From: CAVSXS01 sp963767715
GTDB taxonomy: Bacteria > Chloroflexota > Ktedonobacteria > Ktedonobacterales > Ktedonobacteraceae
Length of the DNA: 64,000 nt
Assembly (NCBI GenBank): GCA_963767715.1
Contig: CAVYFA010000020.1
Span: 20,217 to 84,216 of the forward strand
Reading direction: 5' to 3'
The notes beneath the pieces are model-generated. The model was not told where the DNA came from. It worked only from the letters and a program-made list of their open reading frames with translations, and searched no databases. The first letter of the stretch is position 1. Every line of letters begins with the position of its first letter. This document shows positions 7,515 to 16,496 of the stretch, one piece after another. A program made the translations under genes and the position numbers.

Positions 7515-9932
7515 CTAAGAGCCGGGCTTCACTTTCTCCTGTGAGTAGGCTTCGATGATGTCGCCGACCTCGAAGTCGGTGAAGTCCTCGAGGACGATGC
7601 CGCACTCGTAGCCGCTCGACACCTCGCGCACATCGTCCTTGCCGCGGCGCAGTGAGGCGACCTTGCCGTCCCAGACGCGTTCATTCCTACGCAGGAGACG
7701 CGCCTGCGAGGAACGTGTGATCTTGCCGTCGAGGATACGGCATCCGGCAATCACGGTGTTTTTGCCTGCCTTGAAGGTCTGCTGGATTTCAGCGTGACCT
7801 TCGATCACCTCGCGGTAAGTCGGTTCCAGCATGCCCGTCAGGGCCGCTTCGATATCATCGAGCAGCTTATAGATGATATTGTAGTAGCGGATATCGACGC
7901 CTTCTTCCTGGGCCAGGCGCTGCGCGGCCCCGTCGGCCTTGACGTTGAAGCCGATGATGATCGCGTCGGACGCGCCTGCCAGGTGAACATCGGTCTCGCT
8001 GATATTGCCGATGCCCTCGTGGATCAGGCGCACCTTGAGGTTCTCATCCCCTATTTTGGAGAGCGCGTTCTTGATGGCTTCAGCCGAACCCTGCACATCG
8101 CACTTGAGGACGATATTCAGTTCCTTGACTTTGCCCTCCTGCATCTGCGTATAAAGCGTATCGAGGCTGACCTGGCCAAGGGGACGGCTTTCGCTGCGGC
8201 GCTGCTCCGCCGTTTGAGTGGCGAGCTGCCTGGCAGTGCGCTCTTCGGCCACCGCTTCCAGGTGATCACCAGCGCGGGGCACCTCTGGCAGTCCCAGGAT
8301 GCTGACCGGCGTGCTTGGCGGCGCTTTCTGGATGCGCTTGCCGCGATCGTTGAACATGGCGCGCACCTTGCCGGCCATCGAGCCGACGACGACGTTATCG
8401 CCCATCTTGAGCGTCCCATTCGCCACGAGCACCGTCGCGGTCGGGCCGCTGCTCTTCTCCAGGCGCGCCTCGATGATCGTGCCGGTGGCGAGCTGGTTGG
8501 GATTCGCGCGAATGTCCTGTATTTCGGCGACGAGCAGGATCATTTCCAGCAGGTCGTCGATGCCGGTGCCTTTGCGCGCCGAAACAGGCACACAGATCAC
8601 ATCGCCGCCGTAATCCTCGACAACCACGTCGATTTCCGCGAGCTGCTGCTTCACGTAGTCAGGGTTGGCATCGAGCTTGTCAATCTTGTTGAGCGCTATG
8701 ATAATCGGTACGTTGGCTGCTTTGGCGTGGTCGATGGCCTCGCGCGTCTGCGGCATCACGCCGTCATCTGCGGCCACTACGATGACTGCAATGTGCGTCA
8801 CCTGCGCTCCGCGCGCGCGCATGGCTGTGAACGCCTCGTGGCCGGGCGTATCCAGGAATGTGATTTTCTTGCCCTGCACCTCTACCTGGTACGCGCCGAT
8901 ATGCTGTGTAATACCGCCTGCCTCGCTCGCCGCGACCTTCGTCTTGCGGATGGTATCCAGTAGCGTCGTCTTGCCATGATCGACGTGACCCATGATAGTG
9001 ACGACGGGAGGAATTACCACCAGGTTCTCATCCTCACTGCGCACTTCCGCCGCTTGTTGGGTGAGAGCGCCTGTTGTGCGCTCGCGCTGCACGGCAGGCG
9101 TGGCAGCAACGGCGCTCTGCGTCGGCTCGAACCCCAGGTCCTGCGCGACCAGGGCTGCTTTGTCATAATCGATAACCTGGTTGATATTCGCGAAGATGCT
9201 GTGCTTTTTGATCAGATCGCTGATGACCTCGTTCGGCGTGGCATGCAGCAGGTCTGCCAGGTCTTTCACAACGATTTGCGCCGGGATGGAGATCGGGCCG
9301 GTGGGCTTTTCCTTGACGGCTGCGGGTCGCCGCTCCGCGGTCCTCTGCGCTGGCGTGGTGGGACGCGCGCCACGCGAGTGTGGCGCGCCGCCGGGTCGCG
9401 TACCAGACGGCCGCGTTGTTCCATACGGGCGAGCCGTACCAGTTGTGCCGGCCGTACCAGGATGCGTCGCTCCGCTTCTGCCTGCGGGTCTGGCATCCTG
9501 GGTAGGGCGAGCTGTAGTTGTTGAATGCCGTGTCTGCTGACTACCCTGCGGTGCGTGAGTACGCTGCGGAGCCGATGGCGTTCCCCCGTTGCGGGCGCCT
9601 GGCTGCGCGGTGGGCGCCGGGGCGGATTGACGATTCGCTGCTGCGCTACGCTGTGCCGGGGTTGCCGGCTGCTTTGTCGCGGGCGCGGCGCCTGTGCGCT
9701 CTGCTGCCGGACGTACGGGGCGAGCGGCAGGTGCAGCGCTCGTCGTATTGGCGGGACTCGTGCCGCTCCTGGCAGGAGCAGATGTGGCGCGCTGGGAAAC
9801 AGCCGCTTTAGCAGTGGCTTCCCTGGCCGTTGGAGTAACCTCCTCCGCCTTTTTCGTCGCCGGACGAGTGGTGCGGGCCGAAGCAGACTTTGCCTGCTCT
9901 TTTGCATCTGGGGATTCAGATGGTTTATTCAT
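7515..9932 (-). CDS. infB: Translation initiation factor IF-2
   Basis: IF-2 is the GTPase that delivers fMet-tRNA to the 30S subunit and promotes subunit joining. The 805-residue protein has a long low-complexity N-terminus (residues 1-215) rich in Ala, Thr, Pro, Arg and Ser, then an IF2-N helical segment (about 216-265). The G domain starts near residue 315 with VVTIMGHVDHGKTTLLDTI (G1), DTPGHEAFTAMRARG (G3) and NKIDK (G4). Domains II-IV follow, ending in GYECGIVLEDFTDFEVGDII. The N-terminal linker is very GC-rich and gives long spurious frames on the opposite strand. It is preceded by a 356-base gap after ylxR and followed closely by rbfA. Confidence 0.97.
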   Translation of the reverse strand: MNKPSESPDAKEQAKSASARTTRPATKKAEEVTPTAREATAKAAVSQRATSAPARSGTSPANTTSAAPAARPVRPAAERTGAAPATKQPATPAQRSAAANRQSAPAPTAQPGARNGGTPSAPQRTHAPQGSQQTRHSTTTARPTQDARPAGRSGATHPGTAGTTGTARPYGTTRPSGTRPGGAPHSRGARPTTPAQRTAERRPAAVKEKPTGPISIPAQIVVKDLADLLHATPNEVISDLIKKHSIFANINQVIDYDKAALVAQDLGFEPTQSAVAATPAVQRERTTGALTQQAAEVRSEDENLVVIPPVVTIMGHVDHGKTTLLDTIRKTKVAASEAGGITQHIGAYQVEVQGKKITFLDTPGHEAFTAMRARGAQVTHIAVIVVAADDGVMPQTREAIDHAKAANVPIIIALNKIDKLDANPDYVKQQLAEIDVVVEDYGGDVICVPVSARKGTGIDDLLEMILLVAEIQDIRANPNQLATGTIIEARLEKSSGPTATVLVANGTLKMGDNVVVGSMAGKVRAMFNDRGKRIQKAPPSTPVSILGLPEVPRAGDHLEAVAEERTARQLATQTAEQRRSESRPLGQVSLDTLYTQMQEGKVKELNIVLKCDVQGSAEAIKNALSKIGDENLKVRLIHEGIGNISETDVHLAGASDAIIIGFNVKADGAAQRLAQEEGVDIRYYNIIYKLLDDIEAALTGMLEPTYREVIEGHAEIQQTFKAGKNTVIAGCRILDGKITRSSQARLLRRNERVWDGKVASLRRGKDDVREVSSGYECGIVLEDFTDFEVGDIIEAYSQEKVKPGS

Positions 9933-10288
9933 ATGAAAGAAGACCCCCTTCTATTATTTCTCTCTTCACAGCCACATAAAAAGGACTGTCCCTTCCCATC
10001 AGACAGGAAGGAGACAGGCCCTCGTTGGTGCAGTACCCGGCATATAAAGAAGTCTGCGCTCACCGGCGTAGGGGCTATGGTTCTTAGTTCATAGCTGTCG
10101 CTCCGCAAACCGTGCCAAAACTGCCCTCCGAACGGGGGGCTGTGCCTCTATTAAGAGAAGAGATATGGTGACTCATAACTGTGTAACTATTGCTGCCTGG
10201 TTCCTTATGGTGAACAGGGACAGGCAAACGCCTATCCGACGGAAATGTTTGTTTTAGTATAGCCTACTGAGTGCCTCTTTGCAACCTA
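9933..10288 (-). other. 356-base gap between ylxR and infB
   Basis: No open frame here looks like a gene; the ylxQ (L7Ae-like) gene often found at this place is absent. Read on the minus strand, a TATACT (10256-10261) lies just after ylxR, so infB may have its own promoter and a leader of roughly 300 bases. A CCCCCC/GGAGGG hairpin-like word is present around 10122-10139. I could not match the leader to a riboswitch or T-box. Confidence 0.35.
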
Positions 10289-10591
10289 TTAATCTTTTGG
10301 AAGCGTAGCCACGAAGGCAGCCAGCCCTGCCCGGTCTTCCTCGGAGAGGGCCAGCTCGAATTCTTGCTCGAGGCGCTTCTTCTTGAGCGCGGTCTCCCAG
10401 CACGAGAGCCGGGCGCAGATGTATGCGCCGCGCCCGGATTTCTTGCCGGTGGCGTCTAGCAGGACATGACCATCCGGTGTGCGTACTACGCGCAGGAGTT
10501 CGCGCTTGGGCTTGGTTTCCTTGCACGCGATACAGGTGCGCATAGGTATATGTTTAGGACGTCTCCCCTGCTGCTTCACGGCTTTCGCCAT
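10289..10591 (-). CDS. ylxR: YlxR family RNA-binding protein (DUF448)
   Basis: A protein of about 100 residues of the YlxR family, small basic RNA-binding proteins encoded between nusA and infB. The hallmarks are present: PMRTCIACKETKPKRELLRV (family motif RTCI-x-C) and KKSGRGAYICARLSCWETAL. The chosen ATG (MAKAVKQQGRR) has GAGG 9 bases upstream. An in-frame ATG at 10615 overlaps the nusA stop and would add eight residues. Known members bind RNA and some modulate RNase P; the exact job here is unknown. Confidence 0.9.
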   Translation of the reverse strand: MAKAVKQQGRRPKHIPMRTCIACKETKPKRELLRVVRTPDGHVLLDATGKKSGRGAYICARLSCWETALKKKRLEQEFELALSEEDRAGLAAFVATLPKD

Positions 10592-10611
10592 CGTAGTATT
10601 CCTCACTCCCA

Positions 10612-11877
10612 TCATTCGTCGTCATCGAGAGGTCCGCTGGTGTGCCTGCCGCCGCCGCCGCTGCGCTGGTATGGCGTGCGCTTGGGACCACCGCGATCGC
10701 GGTCGCCTCCACGGTCATAGCGGTCGCGACGGCCCGATGAGCGGTCCCGATCACCGCCACGCTCACCGCCTCGATCACGGCGGCCGGTGTAGGCGGCGGC
10801 CGGCTCGTGTCGCTCCTCGAATTGCTCCTCGAAGACCTCGCCTTCGGCCGGTTTGGTCACATCCACGCGCCAGCCGGTCAGCTTTGCGGCCAGCCGCGCA
10901 TTCTGCCCATCTTTACCGATGGCGAGCGACAACTGCTTTTCGTTGACCGTCACGAGCGCGGTATGATCGGAATCGCGCAGTTGTACTTTGAGCGGCTTCA
11001 CCGGGCTGAGCGCATTGGCGACGAAGTTGGCCTGGTCGGGGCTCCACTGGATGATGTCGATCTTCTCATCGTTCAGTTCGTGCACGATGTTGTTGATACG
11101 CGAGCCGCGCACGCCCACGCACGAGCCGATGGGATCAAGACCCTCCTGGCGCGCCACGACCGCGACCTTCGAACGGCTGCCGGGCTCGCGCGCGATGGCT
11201 TTGATCTCGACCGTCCCTTCGTAGATTTCGGGCACCTCCTGCTCGAACAGGCGACGTACCAGGTCGCGGTGGGTGCGTGAGACCATGATCTGGAGCATGC
11301 GCCCCGGCACGCGGCGAACATCGTAGACGTAGACGCGCAGGCGCTGTCCCACGCGGTACCTTTCGGTCGGCACCTCTTCGCCCGGCGGCATCACGCCTTC
11401 GACTCGCTCGGCTTTATCAAAGTCGAGCAGCCAGCCGCGCACCGGGTCTCTACGCGTCAGGACGCCCAGGCGAATCTCGCCCGTCCAGTCTTTGAGCTGT
11501 TCGTAGAGGTACTCGTGCTCGGCTTCGCGGATGCGCTGCAAGATGACCTGTTTGGCCGTCTGGGCAGGGATCTTATTGAAGATGTACGACGAATCGACAT
11601 CGATGGTCTGCCCGAGTGCGGCATGAGGATCCTGGCGCTGTGCCTCGGCCAGGGAAATTTCATCGGTGGGGTCTGCTACCTGTGCCACGACGCGCTTGGC
11701 GGCCCACACTCGCACCTCGCCATTCTTATCAACCTCGATGCGAATATTTTCTCCGCCGCCATAGCTCTTGCGATATGCGGCCAGCAACGCGGTGGCGACG
11801 GTTTCCATGACCACTTCGCGGGGTAACCCCTTCTCGGCAATCAGTTGTGCGATGGCAGCCTGAAATTCGCTCCTCAT
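10612..11877 (-). CDS. nusA: Transcription termination/antitermination factor NusA
   Basis: NusA binds RNA polymerase and nascent RNA, affecting pausing, termination and antitermination. The chosen start MRSEFQAAIAQLIAEKGLPR begins the N-terminal domain, followed by an S1 domain (GEIRLGVLTRRDPVRGWLLD) and two KH domains (VGVRGSRINNIVHELNDEKI; SLAIGKDGQNARLAAKLTGW). The C-terminal 60 residues are a Gly/Arg/Asp-rich tail (for example GGERGGDRDRSSGRRDRYDR), which is unusual and probably disordered. It is the first gene of the run after the promoter at 12,041-12,069. The rimP gene, often directly upstream, is missing from this locus. Confidence 0.96.
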   Translation of the reverse strand: MRSEFQAAIAQLIAEKGLPREVVMETVATALLAAYRKSYGGGENIRIEVDKNGEVRVWAAKRVVAQVADPTDEISLAEAQRQDPHAALGQTIDVDSSYIFNKIPAQTAKQVILQRIREAEHEYLYEQLKDWTGEIRLGVLTRRDPVRGWLLDFDKAERVEGVMPPGEEVPTERYRVGQRLRVYVYDVRRVPGRMLQIMVSRTHRDLVRRLFEQEVPEIYEGTVEIKAIAREPGSRSKVAVVARQEGLDPIGSCVGVRGSRINNIVHELNDEKIDIIQWSPDQANFVANALSPVKPLKVQLRDSDHTALVTVNEKQLSLAIGKDGQNARLAAKLTGWRVDVTKPAEGEVFEEQFEERHEPAAAYTGRRDRGGERGGDRDRSSGRRDRYDRGGDRDRGGPKRTPYQRSGGGGRHTSGPLDDDE

Positions 11878-11986
11878 ATGCCTTGCTCCTCCGCTAGTCG
11901 CCCCGTGGACGGTAACATCATTTTTTCGAGTGCTACCCGTTGCACGCTGCAACGGCGTTCGTGTGTAAAAAAGGTCCAGTCAAGCA

Positions 11987-12012
11987 GAAAAGTGGACGGA
12001 TGCCCACTTTTC
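11987..12012 (-). promoter_or_regulatory. Hairpin in the nusA leader
   Basis: Perfect 9-bp arms GAAAAGTGG and CCACTTTTC flank an 8-base loop between the nusA promoter and its start codon. It could be an RNA stem acting in the leader, as NusA often controls its own operon. No direct evidence of attenuation is visible. Confidence 0.4.
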
Positions 12013-12040
12013 TCAAAAAGTCTCCTAGGTTCTGAGCATA

Positions 12041-12069
12041 ATTATATCACATTCCACCGGGGTTATCAA
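12041..12069 (-). promoter_or_regulatory. Sigma-A-type promoter of the nusA operon
   Basis: On the minus strand the sequence reads TTGATA, a 17-base spacer, then TATAAT. This is a near-consensus housekeeping promoter about 165 bases upstream of the nusA start. No equally good promoter was noticed within the downstream genes, so it may drive much of the run to ftsW. Confidence 0.75.
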
Positions 12070-12216
12070 CATGAATTAAGAAAACCGCTGAAGGCGATTC
12101 TGGGGGTATCGTCCTCCTTTTTTTGTGAAACATCTCCTATTCTTCCCCACCGATTCGGAGTATACTATGCTCACAAAATACCTGAACTTAGCGCCATTTG
12201 TGAGGAGGACGAGTCG

Positions 12217-13143
12217 ATGCGCTTCTGCTTTATCCTGGAAGAAAGATATGTCAATAAGCCGATGCCGATGGTCGTGGCCGACCAGTTGCAGCAGTGGGGG
12301 CACGAGATCGATGTGTTGCAGCCCTACGCCGCCGTGACCAGCCTGACCGACCTCTCGCTGACCAGGTATGACGCTTATGTGCTGAAGACCGTTTCGGATG
12401 GGCCCGGACTAACCATCCTGGAGGCTGCGGAAGCGGTCGGGATACCCACCATCAACAATTCGCGCGCCATCCGCCTGGTGCGCGATAAGGCCGTCTCGGT
12501 GGCCTATGCCCAGGCCTGCGGCTTGCCCGTACCGACCACCTATTTCGTCGGGCATTATCGCGCCCTCTCGAAGGTGCCGCAGGAACTTTACCCGGTGGTG
12601 GTCAAGCCGAGCAACGGCACCTCGCTGCAAGACATCCACAGAGTGAATACGCCTGAGCAGATGGTGCAGTTGAAGCTGGATGAGACGAGTTACTACCTGG
12701 CGATGCGCTACGTCGAGAACACGGGCTACGATATCAAACTCTACGTCACGGGCCAGGAAGTCCACGCCATCGTTAAAAGCTCGCCGCTGCACGGCACGGT
12801 ACAGGAGAAAGAGATACCCGTTGATCGCGATATGCTGAAGCTGGCGCGTCGCGTCGGACAGGTCTTCGGGCTCGACCTGTACGGCGTAGACGTGCTGGAG
12901 ACACCGCAGGGCCTGATGGTGATCGATATCAACGACTTCCCCAGCTTCTACGGGGTGCCCCGCAAGGTGGCCAGCGTGGCCGAATACATCCTGCACGCGG
13001 CCTATCGCAGCCGCCTGCACAAAAATCGCAGCACTCGCCCCACCATCACGAGCCACAAGACGCTCGGCCGCCAGGATACGCGCATCGTTCCGGCGGAACT
13101 CATGGGCTTCAACCCCAACGTCAAGCGCGTGCAGATGCATTGA
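12217..13143 (+). CDS. ATP-grasp ligase (RimK-like)
   Basis: A 308-residue soluble protein with an ATP-grasp fold like RimK and LysX, which join a carboxylate to an amine through an acyl phosphate. Visible elements are the pre-grasp part (MRFCFILEERYVNKPMPMVV), IRLVRDKAVSVAYAQACGLPVP, PVVVKPSNGTSLQDIHRV and the metal-binding end MVIDINDFPSFYG. The start is placed at the ATG with GAGGAGG 8 bases upstream. The gene is divergent from nusA. The substrate is unknown; related proteins modify peptides, amino-group carriers or tetrahydromethanopterin cofactors. Confidence 0.8.
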   Translation: MRFCFILEERYVNKPMPMVVADQLQQWGHEIDVLQPYAAVTSLTDLSLTRYDAYVLKTVSDGPGLTILEAAEAVGIPTINNSRAIRLVRDKAVSVAYAQACGLPVPTTYFVGHYRALSKVPQELYPVVVKPSNGTSLQDIHRVNTPEQMVQLKLDETSYYLAMRYVENTGYDIKLYVTGQEVHAIVKSSPLHGTVQEKEIPVDRDMLKLARRVGQVFGLDLYGVDVLETPQGLMVIDINDFPSFYGVPRKVASVAEYILHAAYRSRLHKNRSTRPTITSHKTLGRQDTRIVPAELMGFNPNVKRVQMH

Positions 13144-13229
13144 TGTGCCCCTGTCTTCTTGAAACCTTGATTACACATAGAACGTGCAAGAGGTTAAGAG
13201 GTATATCCTTAAGAAAGTGAGGGGTACTT

Positions 13230-14069
13230 ATGAAAAAACTAACTGTTTTCGTGTCTGATAGTGCCGATGCACTCAATGATACAAAGCAGAACGGTGCGTC
13301 TACTGTTGCGGCTGTGAAAGACACAGTTCAGTCAGGCCTGTCTAAAACCCAGGATACTGTTCAAGCGGGCCTATCGGCTGCTCAGACGGGTCTATCGAAG
13401 ACCCAGGATACTGTTCAAACGGGCCTGTCGAAGACCCAGAAAGCTGCTCAAACGGGCCTGTCGAAGACCCAGAAGGTCATTCAGGCAAGCTTGTCGAAGG
13501 CCCAGGACGTTACCCAGGCGGGTCTGTCGAAGGCCCAGGATGTTACTCAAGCGAGCCTATCTAAAACCCAGGATAGCGTCAGCGGCGGGCTGGATACCGC
13601 CCAGGATTCCCTGCAAAGCATGCAAAAAGGCGCCCAGAAAAATCTGAAGCGTATGCAAAAAAGCGCTGCGAAAAATCTGAAGCGCATGCAGAAGCAGGCC
13701 AGGAGGGCGCAGAAGCAGGCGAAGAAGAACCTGAAGAGCGTGCAAGAGGGGGCGCAGAGCAATCTGCAGGCCGCGCAGAAAAATATCCAGCAAGCGGGCG
13801 ATGCTATGCAGGCGAAACGCGCGCGGGCTTCTCGACGCCGATGGAGGCGCAAGATGGCCTTCCGCCTGGGTTTACTGATCGGTGTAGTTGCAGCGTTGCT
13901 CTATGCTCCCAGGCCTGGCTCGGAAATGCGCCGCCAGCTCGTGTCGTTCTGGCAGCGTATCTCTGTAAATCTCCAAAAAATGCCCGAGATGCTTTCTTCA
14001 GCGCGGGTAAGAGAGGGAGTACGTGCCAAGGAAACAGGGCCGACCAGGGAAACAACGCCAAGCCGCTAA
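13230..14069 (+). CDS. YtxH-like protein with 11-residue tandem repeats
   Basis: A 279-residue protein. Residues 36-130 are tandem units of 11 residues of the type GLSKTQDTVQA (one unit is shortened to seven). Residues 131-195 continue as basic Lys/Gln/Met helical repeats (KNLKRMQKSAAKNLKRMQKQ). Near residue 211 comes a membrane-type segment (FRLGLLIGVVAALLYAPRPG) that matches the YtxH motif (GxLIGxxxGLLYAP). Eleven-residue amphipathic repeats occur in LEA group 3 stress proteins and YtxH relatives, so a stress or envelope role is plausible. The ATG has GTGAGGGG upstream. The repeat DNA is 33-base units, prone to slippage. Confidence 0.8.
   Translation: MKKLTVFVSDSADALNDTKQNGASTVAAVKDTVQSGLSKTQDTVQAGLSAAQTGLSKTQDTVQTGLSKTQKAAQTGLSKTQKVIQASLSKAQDVTQAGLSKAQDVTQASLSKTQDSVSGGLDTAQDSLQSMQKGAQKNLKRMQKSAAKNLKRMQKQARRAQKQAKKNLKSVQEGAQSNLQAAQKNIQQAGDAMQAKRARASRRRWRRKMAFRLGLLIGVVAALLYAPRPGSEMRRQLVSFWQRISVNLQKMPEMLSSARVREGVRAKETGPTRETTPSR
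13335..13619 (+). repeat. Coding tandem repeat, 33-base units
   Basis: Eight full units of 33 bases plus one of 21 encode GLSKTQ-type 11-mers. Neighbouring units are alike at DNA level (ctgtcgaagacccag recurs), which points to recent unit duplication rather than only protein-level selection. Confidence 0.85.
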
Positions 14070-15744
14070 CGAACCACAGCCCGGCATGGAGGTGCAGGCG
14101 ACGGGTGGTGATCTTGGAGAGTCAGACATAAGTAAGCCGAAGGTAAGCGAGGTTGTCGAGGGCTCCAACGGAAACGCCGAGAAGCTTGTCGTGAAAAAGG
14201 GCGTGGTCTTCAAGAAAACGCTGGAAATTCCTGCTGATCGCGTTCGATCGGTCAAAGCAACGGCCAGGGATAATAAGCAGGGCAAAGTCACCGTCGATGT
14301 AAGCGCGGCCGAAACAAGGGCTTTGAAGTCCACCGGAGAGGAGGAGCTGCTTTCCGAGGACGAGCTTGACCTGCTTGACCTGGCTGAGCGAAAAGTTCCA
14401 ACTACCGAGGGTTTGCGAGAGCTGGAGGCGCTCAATAAGATAGCGCCTGACAGCTCTCGCGATGATCCTCGTGCTGAGCAGTTGGAGCAGGCGGTAAGCC
14501 CCTCTCCGCAGAGTAAGCTCAAGCTCGTTCTAAACATTGTTGGCCCTGGCTTTCTCACCGGTATGGCCGGCAATGACTCTTCGGCGATAGGCGCGTATTC
14601 AATCGACGGCGCGGCCAACGGCTATGGCCACCTCTGGCTCATGCTACTTTCAACGCCCCTCTACCAGGCGGTGCAGTTTGCTTGCGCTAAGATCGGACGT
14701 GTGACGCAGCGCGGGATGGCGGAGATCCTGCGCGTTCATTACGGTCGCAGGGTGGCAGTGCTCGCCTCTCTTGTCCTCATCGTCGCGAATGTCGCCCTGG
14801 TCGCCGCCGATCTGGTGGCAATCGGGAGTGGGTTTGAACTGATTACCGGGTTGTCATACTTCTGGTTCATTGTCCCCGTTGCCGCCGCGCTCTGGTACCT
14901 CACCGTCTACCGCAATTTTGAGACCATCAAAAAAGTTTTTATTGCTCTGAGCCTGGCATTCGTGGCCTATCTCATCACCGCAATTTTTTCCGGCGCCAAC
15001 TGGGGGACTGTGCTGGTGCGCACGTTCGTGCCGCAGATCGATTTCAAATTTGCCAGCATCAGCAGCGTGGTTGCCATCCTGGGCGCGACCATCTCGCCCT
15101 ATACCATCTTCTGGCAAGTGCAGGGCGAAAAGGAACAGAAACGCCCGGGTCGCATGCAACGTAAGATTCACATGGCGGCCCTTGATATTGCTGCCGGTGT
15201 CATCAGCGGCAACCTGGTGGCCTATTTCATCATCGTTTGCACGGCGGCCACCATCTTCGTGCATCACGGGCAGATCAGCACGGCAGCCGATGCGGCCAGG
15301 GCGCTGCAGCCCCTGCTAGGGCCGTTCGCGAAATATCTATTCGCGATTGGACTGATCGGGGCGGGCGTGATCGCTATCCCCATCCTGCTCGCCAGCACCT
15401 CGTATGCCGTGGCGGGTACCTTCGGCTGGCCAGCAGGTCTCTCGAAAAAGCCCTGGCAGAATGAAGGCTTTTACCTGATCCTGACGGTCGCGCTCGTCAT
15501 AAGCATGGCGCTGGCGCTCGTACACGTCGATCCGATCCAGTTGTTGTTCTGGGCGAACGTGCTAAACGGGGTCCTTACACCGGTGCTTGTCGTGTATGTC
15601 TTGCTGGTAGGCAACAACCGCAAGATCATGTCCGACCAGCGCCTGGGCATCCTGACCAACATCGGGCTGGTCGTCGCGTTCCTTGTGATAGCCTCGGCGG
15701 CGCTATTGCTGTTCTATGGCCTTCTTACTGGACAAGCATCGTAG
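14023..15744 (+). CDS. PRC-barrel/Nramp-related metal transporter
   Basis: A 573-residue protein. Residues about 22-110 look like a PRC-barrel domain (GMEVQATGGDLGES, then KLVVKKGVVFKKTLEIPADR). An acidic linker follows, and from about residue 165 an Nramp-type transporter with roughly 11 helices begins. Helix 1 reads GPGFLTGMAGNDSSAIGAYS rather than the Nramp DPGN motif, and the helix 6 region reads GATISPYTIFWQ, both typical of Nramp-related (NRMT-like) proteins that move Mg or Mn. The substrate is inferred only. The GTG start overlaps the previous gene by 47 bases; an ATG at 14086 would avoid overlap but lacks a good ribosome binding site. Confidence 0.82.
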   Translation: MPRKQGRPGKQRQAANEPQPGMEVQATGGDLGESDISKPKVSEVVEGSNGNAEKLVVKKGVVFKKTLEIPADRVRSVKATARDNKQGKVTVDVSAAETRALKSTGEEELLSEDELDLLDLAERKVPTTEGLRELEALNKIAPDSSRDDPRAEQLEQAVSPSPQSKLKLVLNIVGPGFLTGMAGNDSSAIGAYSIDGAANGYGHLWLMLLSTPLYQAVQFACAKIGRVTQRGMAEILRVHYGRRVAVLASLVLIVANVALVAADLVAIGSGFELITGLSYFWFIVPVAAALWYLTVYRNFETIKKVFIALSLAFVAYLITAIFSGANWGTVLVRTFVPQIDFKFASISSVVAILGATISPYTIFWQVQGEKEQKRPGRMQRKIHMAALDIAAGVISGNLVAYFIIVCTAATIFVHHGQISTAADAARALQPLLGPFAKYLFAIGLIGAGVIAIPILLASTSYAVAGTFGWPAGLSKKPWQNEGFYLILTVALVISMALALVHVDPIQLLFWANVLNGVLTPVLVVYVLLVGNNRKIMSDQRLGILTNIGLVVAFLVIASAALLLFYGLLTGQAS

Positions 15745-15755
15745 CAGTACGTTAT

Positions 15756-16433
15756 CTACACAAGGCGCTTGATATGCCCGATGTCATTCAGGATGAACAG
15801 CACGCGCTGCTTCCCCGCGACGCGCACCACCGTAATCGAAGTATTCGCGGCGGGATAAAAGAAGTCGCGTTCCAGCCCTAACGTTTCGGCGGCGTACGCG
15901 TTTACTACGCCGCCATGCGCGAAAATCAGCACGCGCTGCCCGATATGCCGGCTCGCGATGGTATCGCACGCCTCGACGACGCGGCGGCGGAAGTCCTTTG
16001 ATGGCTCGCTGCCAGGAATCGCATCCCAGTTACCGCTCGATCCCGCCAGCCGCACAATTTCCCGCTGGCGCTCCTGCAGAGCTGCTGTAAGCGCTGCCAG
16101 GTCGGCCTTATCTTCCGGCCAGGGGCGAACATTGCCGAGCCGGACCTCTTTCAGATCTTCCACAATCACGGGCGCCAGCCGCAGGCCCTCTGCCAGGGGT
16201 GCGGCCGTCTGGCGGCAGCGCAGCAGGGGACTGCTGTAGATGGCGCTGAACGGAAGCGCGCCGAGCCGGTCGGCGAGCCACTGCGCTTGCTCGCGCCCAA
16301 GCCGGCTGAGGGGCAAGTCGTCGTAAATGCCGCTCGGAATAATCTCATCCGCACCGGGGATGGCGTCGCCGTGACGCACGATGAAGAGTTCAGCCGCGTT
16401 TTCGCGGTGAATTAAAAAAGGGTCTGCTTGCAT
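15756..16433 (-). CDS. Histidine phosphatase superfamily protein
   Basis: A 225-residue protein of the phosphoglycerate mutase-like family. The catalytic FIVRHGDAIPG motif is at residue 17, LSRLGREQAQWLADRLG and IYSSPLLRCRQTAAPLAEG follow, and the second histidine sits in VLIFAHGGVVNAYAAETLG. The family covers sugar-phosphate, nucleotide and signalling phosphatases; the substrate is unknown. It lies 63 bases downstream of the APH-type kinase on the same strand, which makes a functional link to kinase and acyl-CoA dehydrogenase possible. Confidence 0.85.
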   Translation of the reverse strand: MQADPFLIHRENAAELFIVRHGDAIPGADEIIPSGIYDDLPLSRLGREQAQWLADRLGALPFSAIYSSPLLRCRQTAAPLAEGLRLAPVIVEDLKEVRLGNVRPWPEDKADLAALTAALQERQREIVRLAGSSGNWDAIPGSEPSKDFRRRVVEACDTIASRHIGQRVLIFAHGGVVNAYAAETLGLERDFFYPAANTSITVVRVAGKQRVLFILNDIGHIKRLV

Positions 16434-16496
16434 GTAATCGTGTTGTTCCTATCCGTGTCTCAAAGTCGTTTCACTCCCTTGCGGTCGCCAGGGAAC

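Noticed and set aside
7794..9524. Long plus-strand frames opposite infB
   Set aside because: GC-rich antisense frames of a highly biased gene; no start signals or motifs.
9933..10288. T-box or riboswitch before infB
   Set aside because: No T-box sequence or known riboswitch core could be matched in the leader.
13335..13619. Possible CRISPR-like tandem array
   Set aside because: The 33-base units abut without spacers and encode an 11-residue repeat in a clear reading frame.
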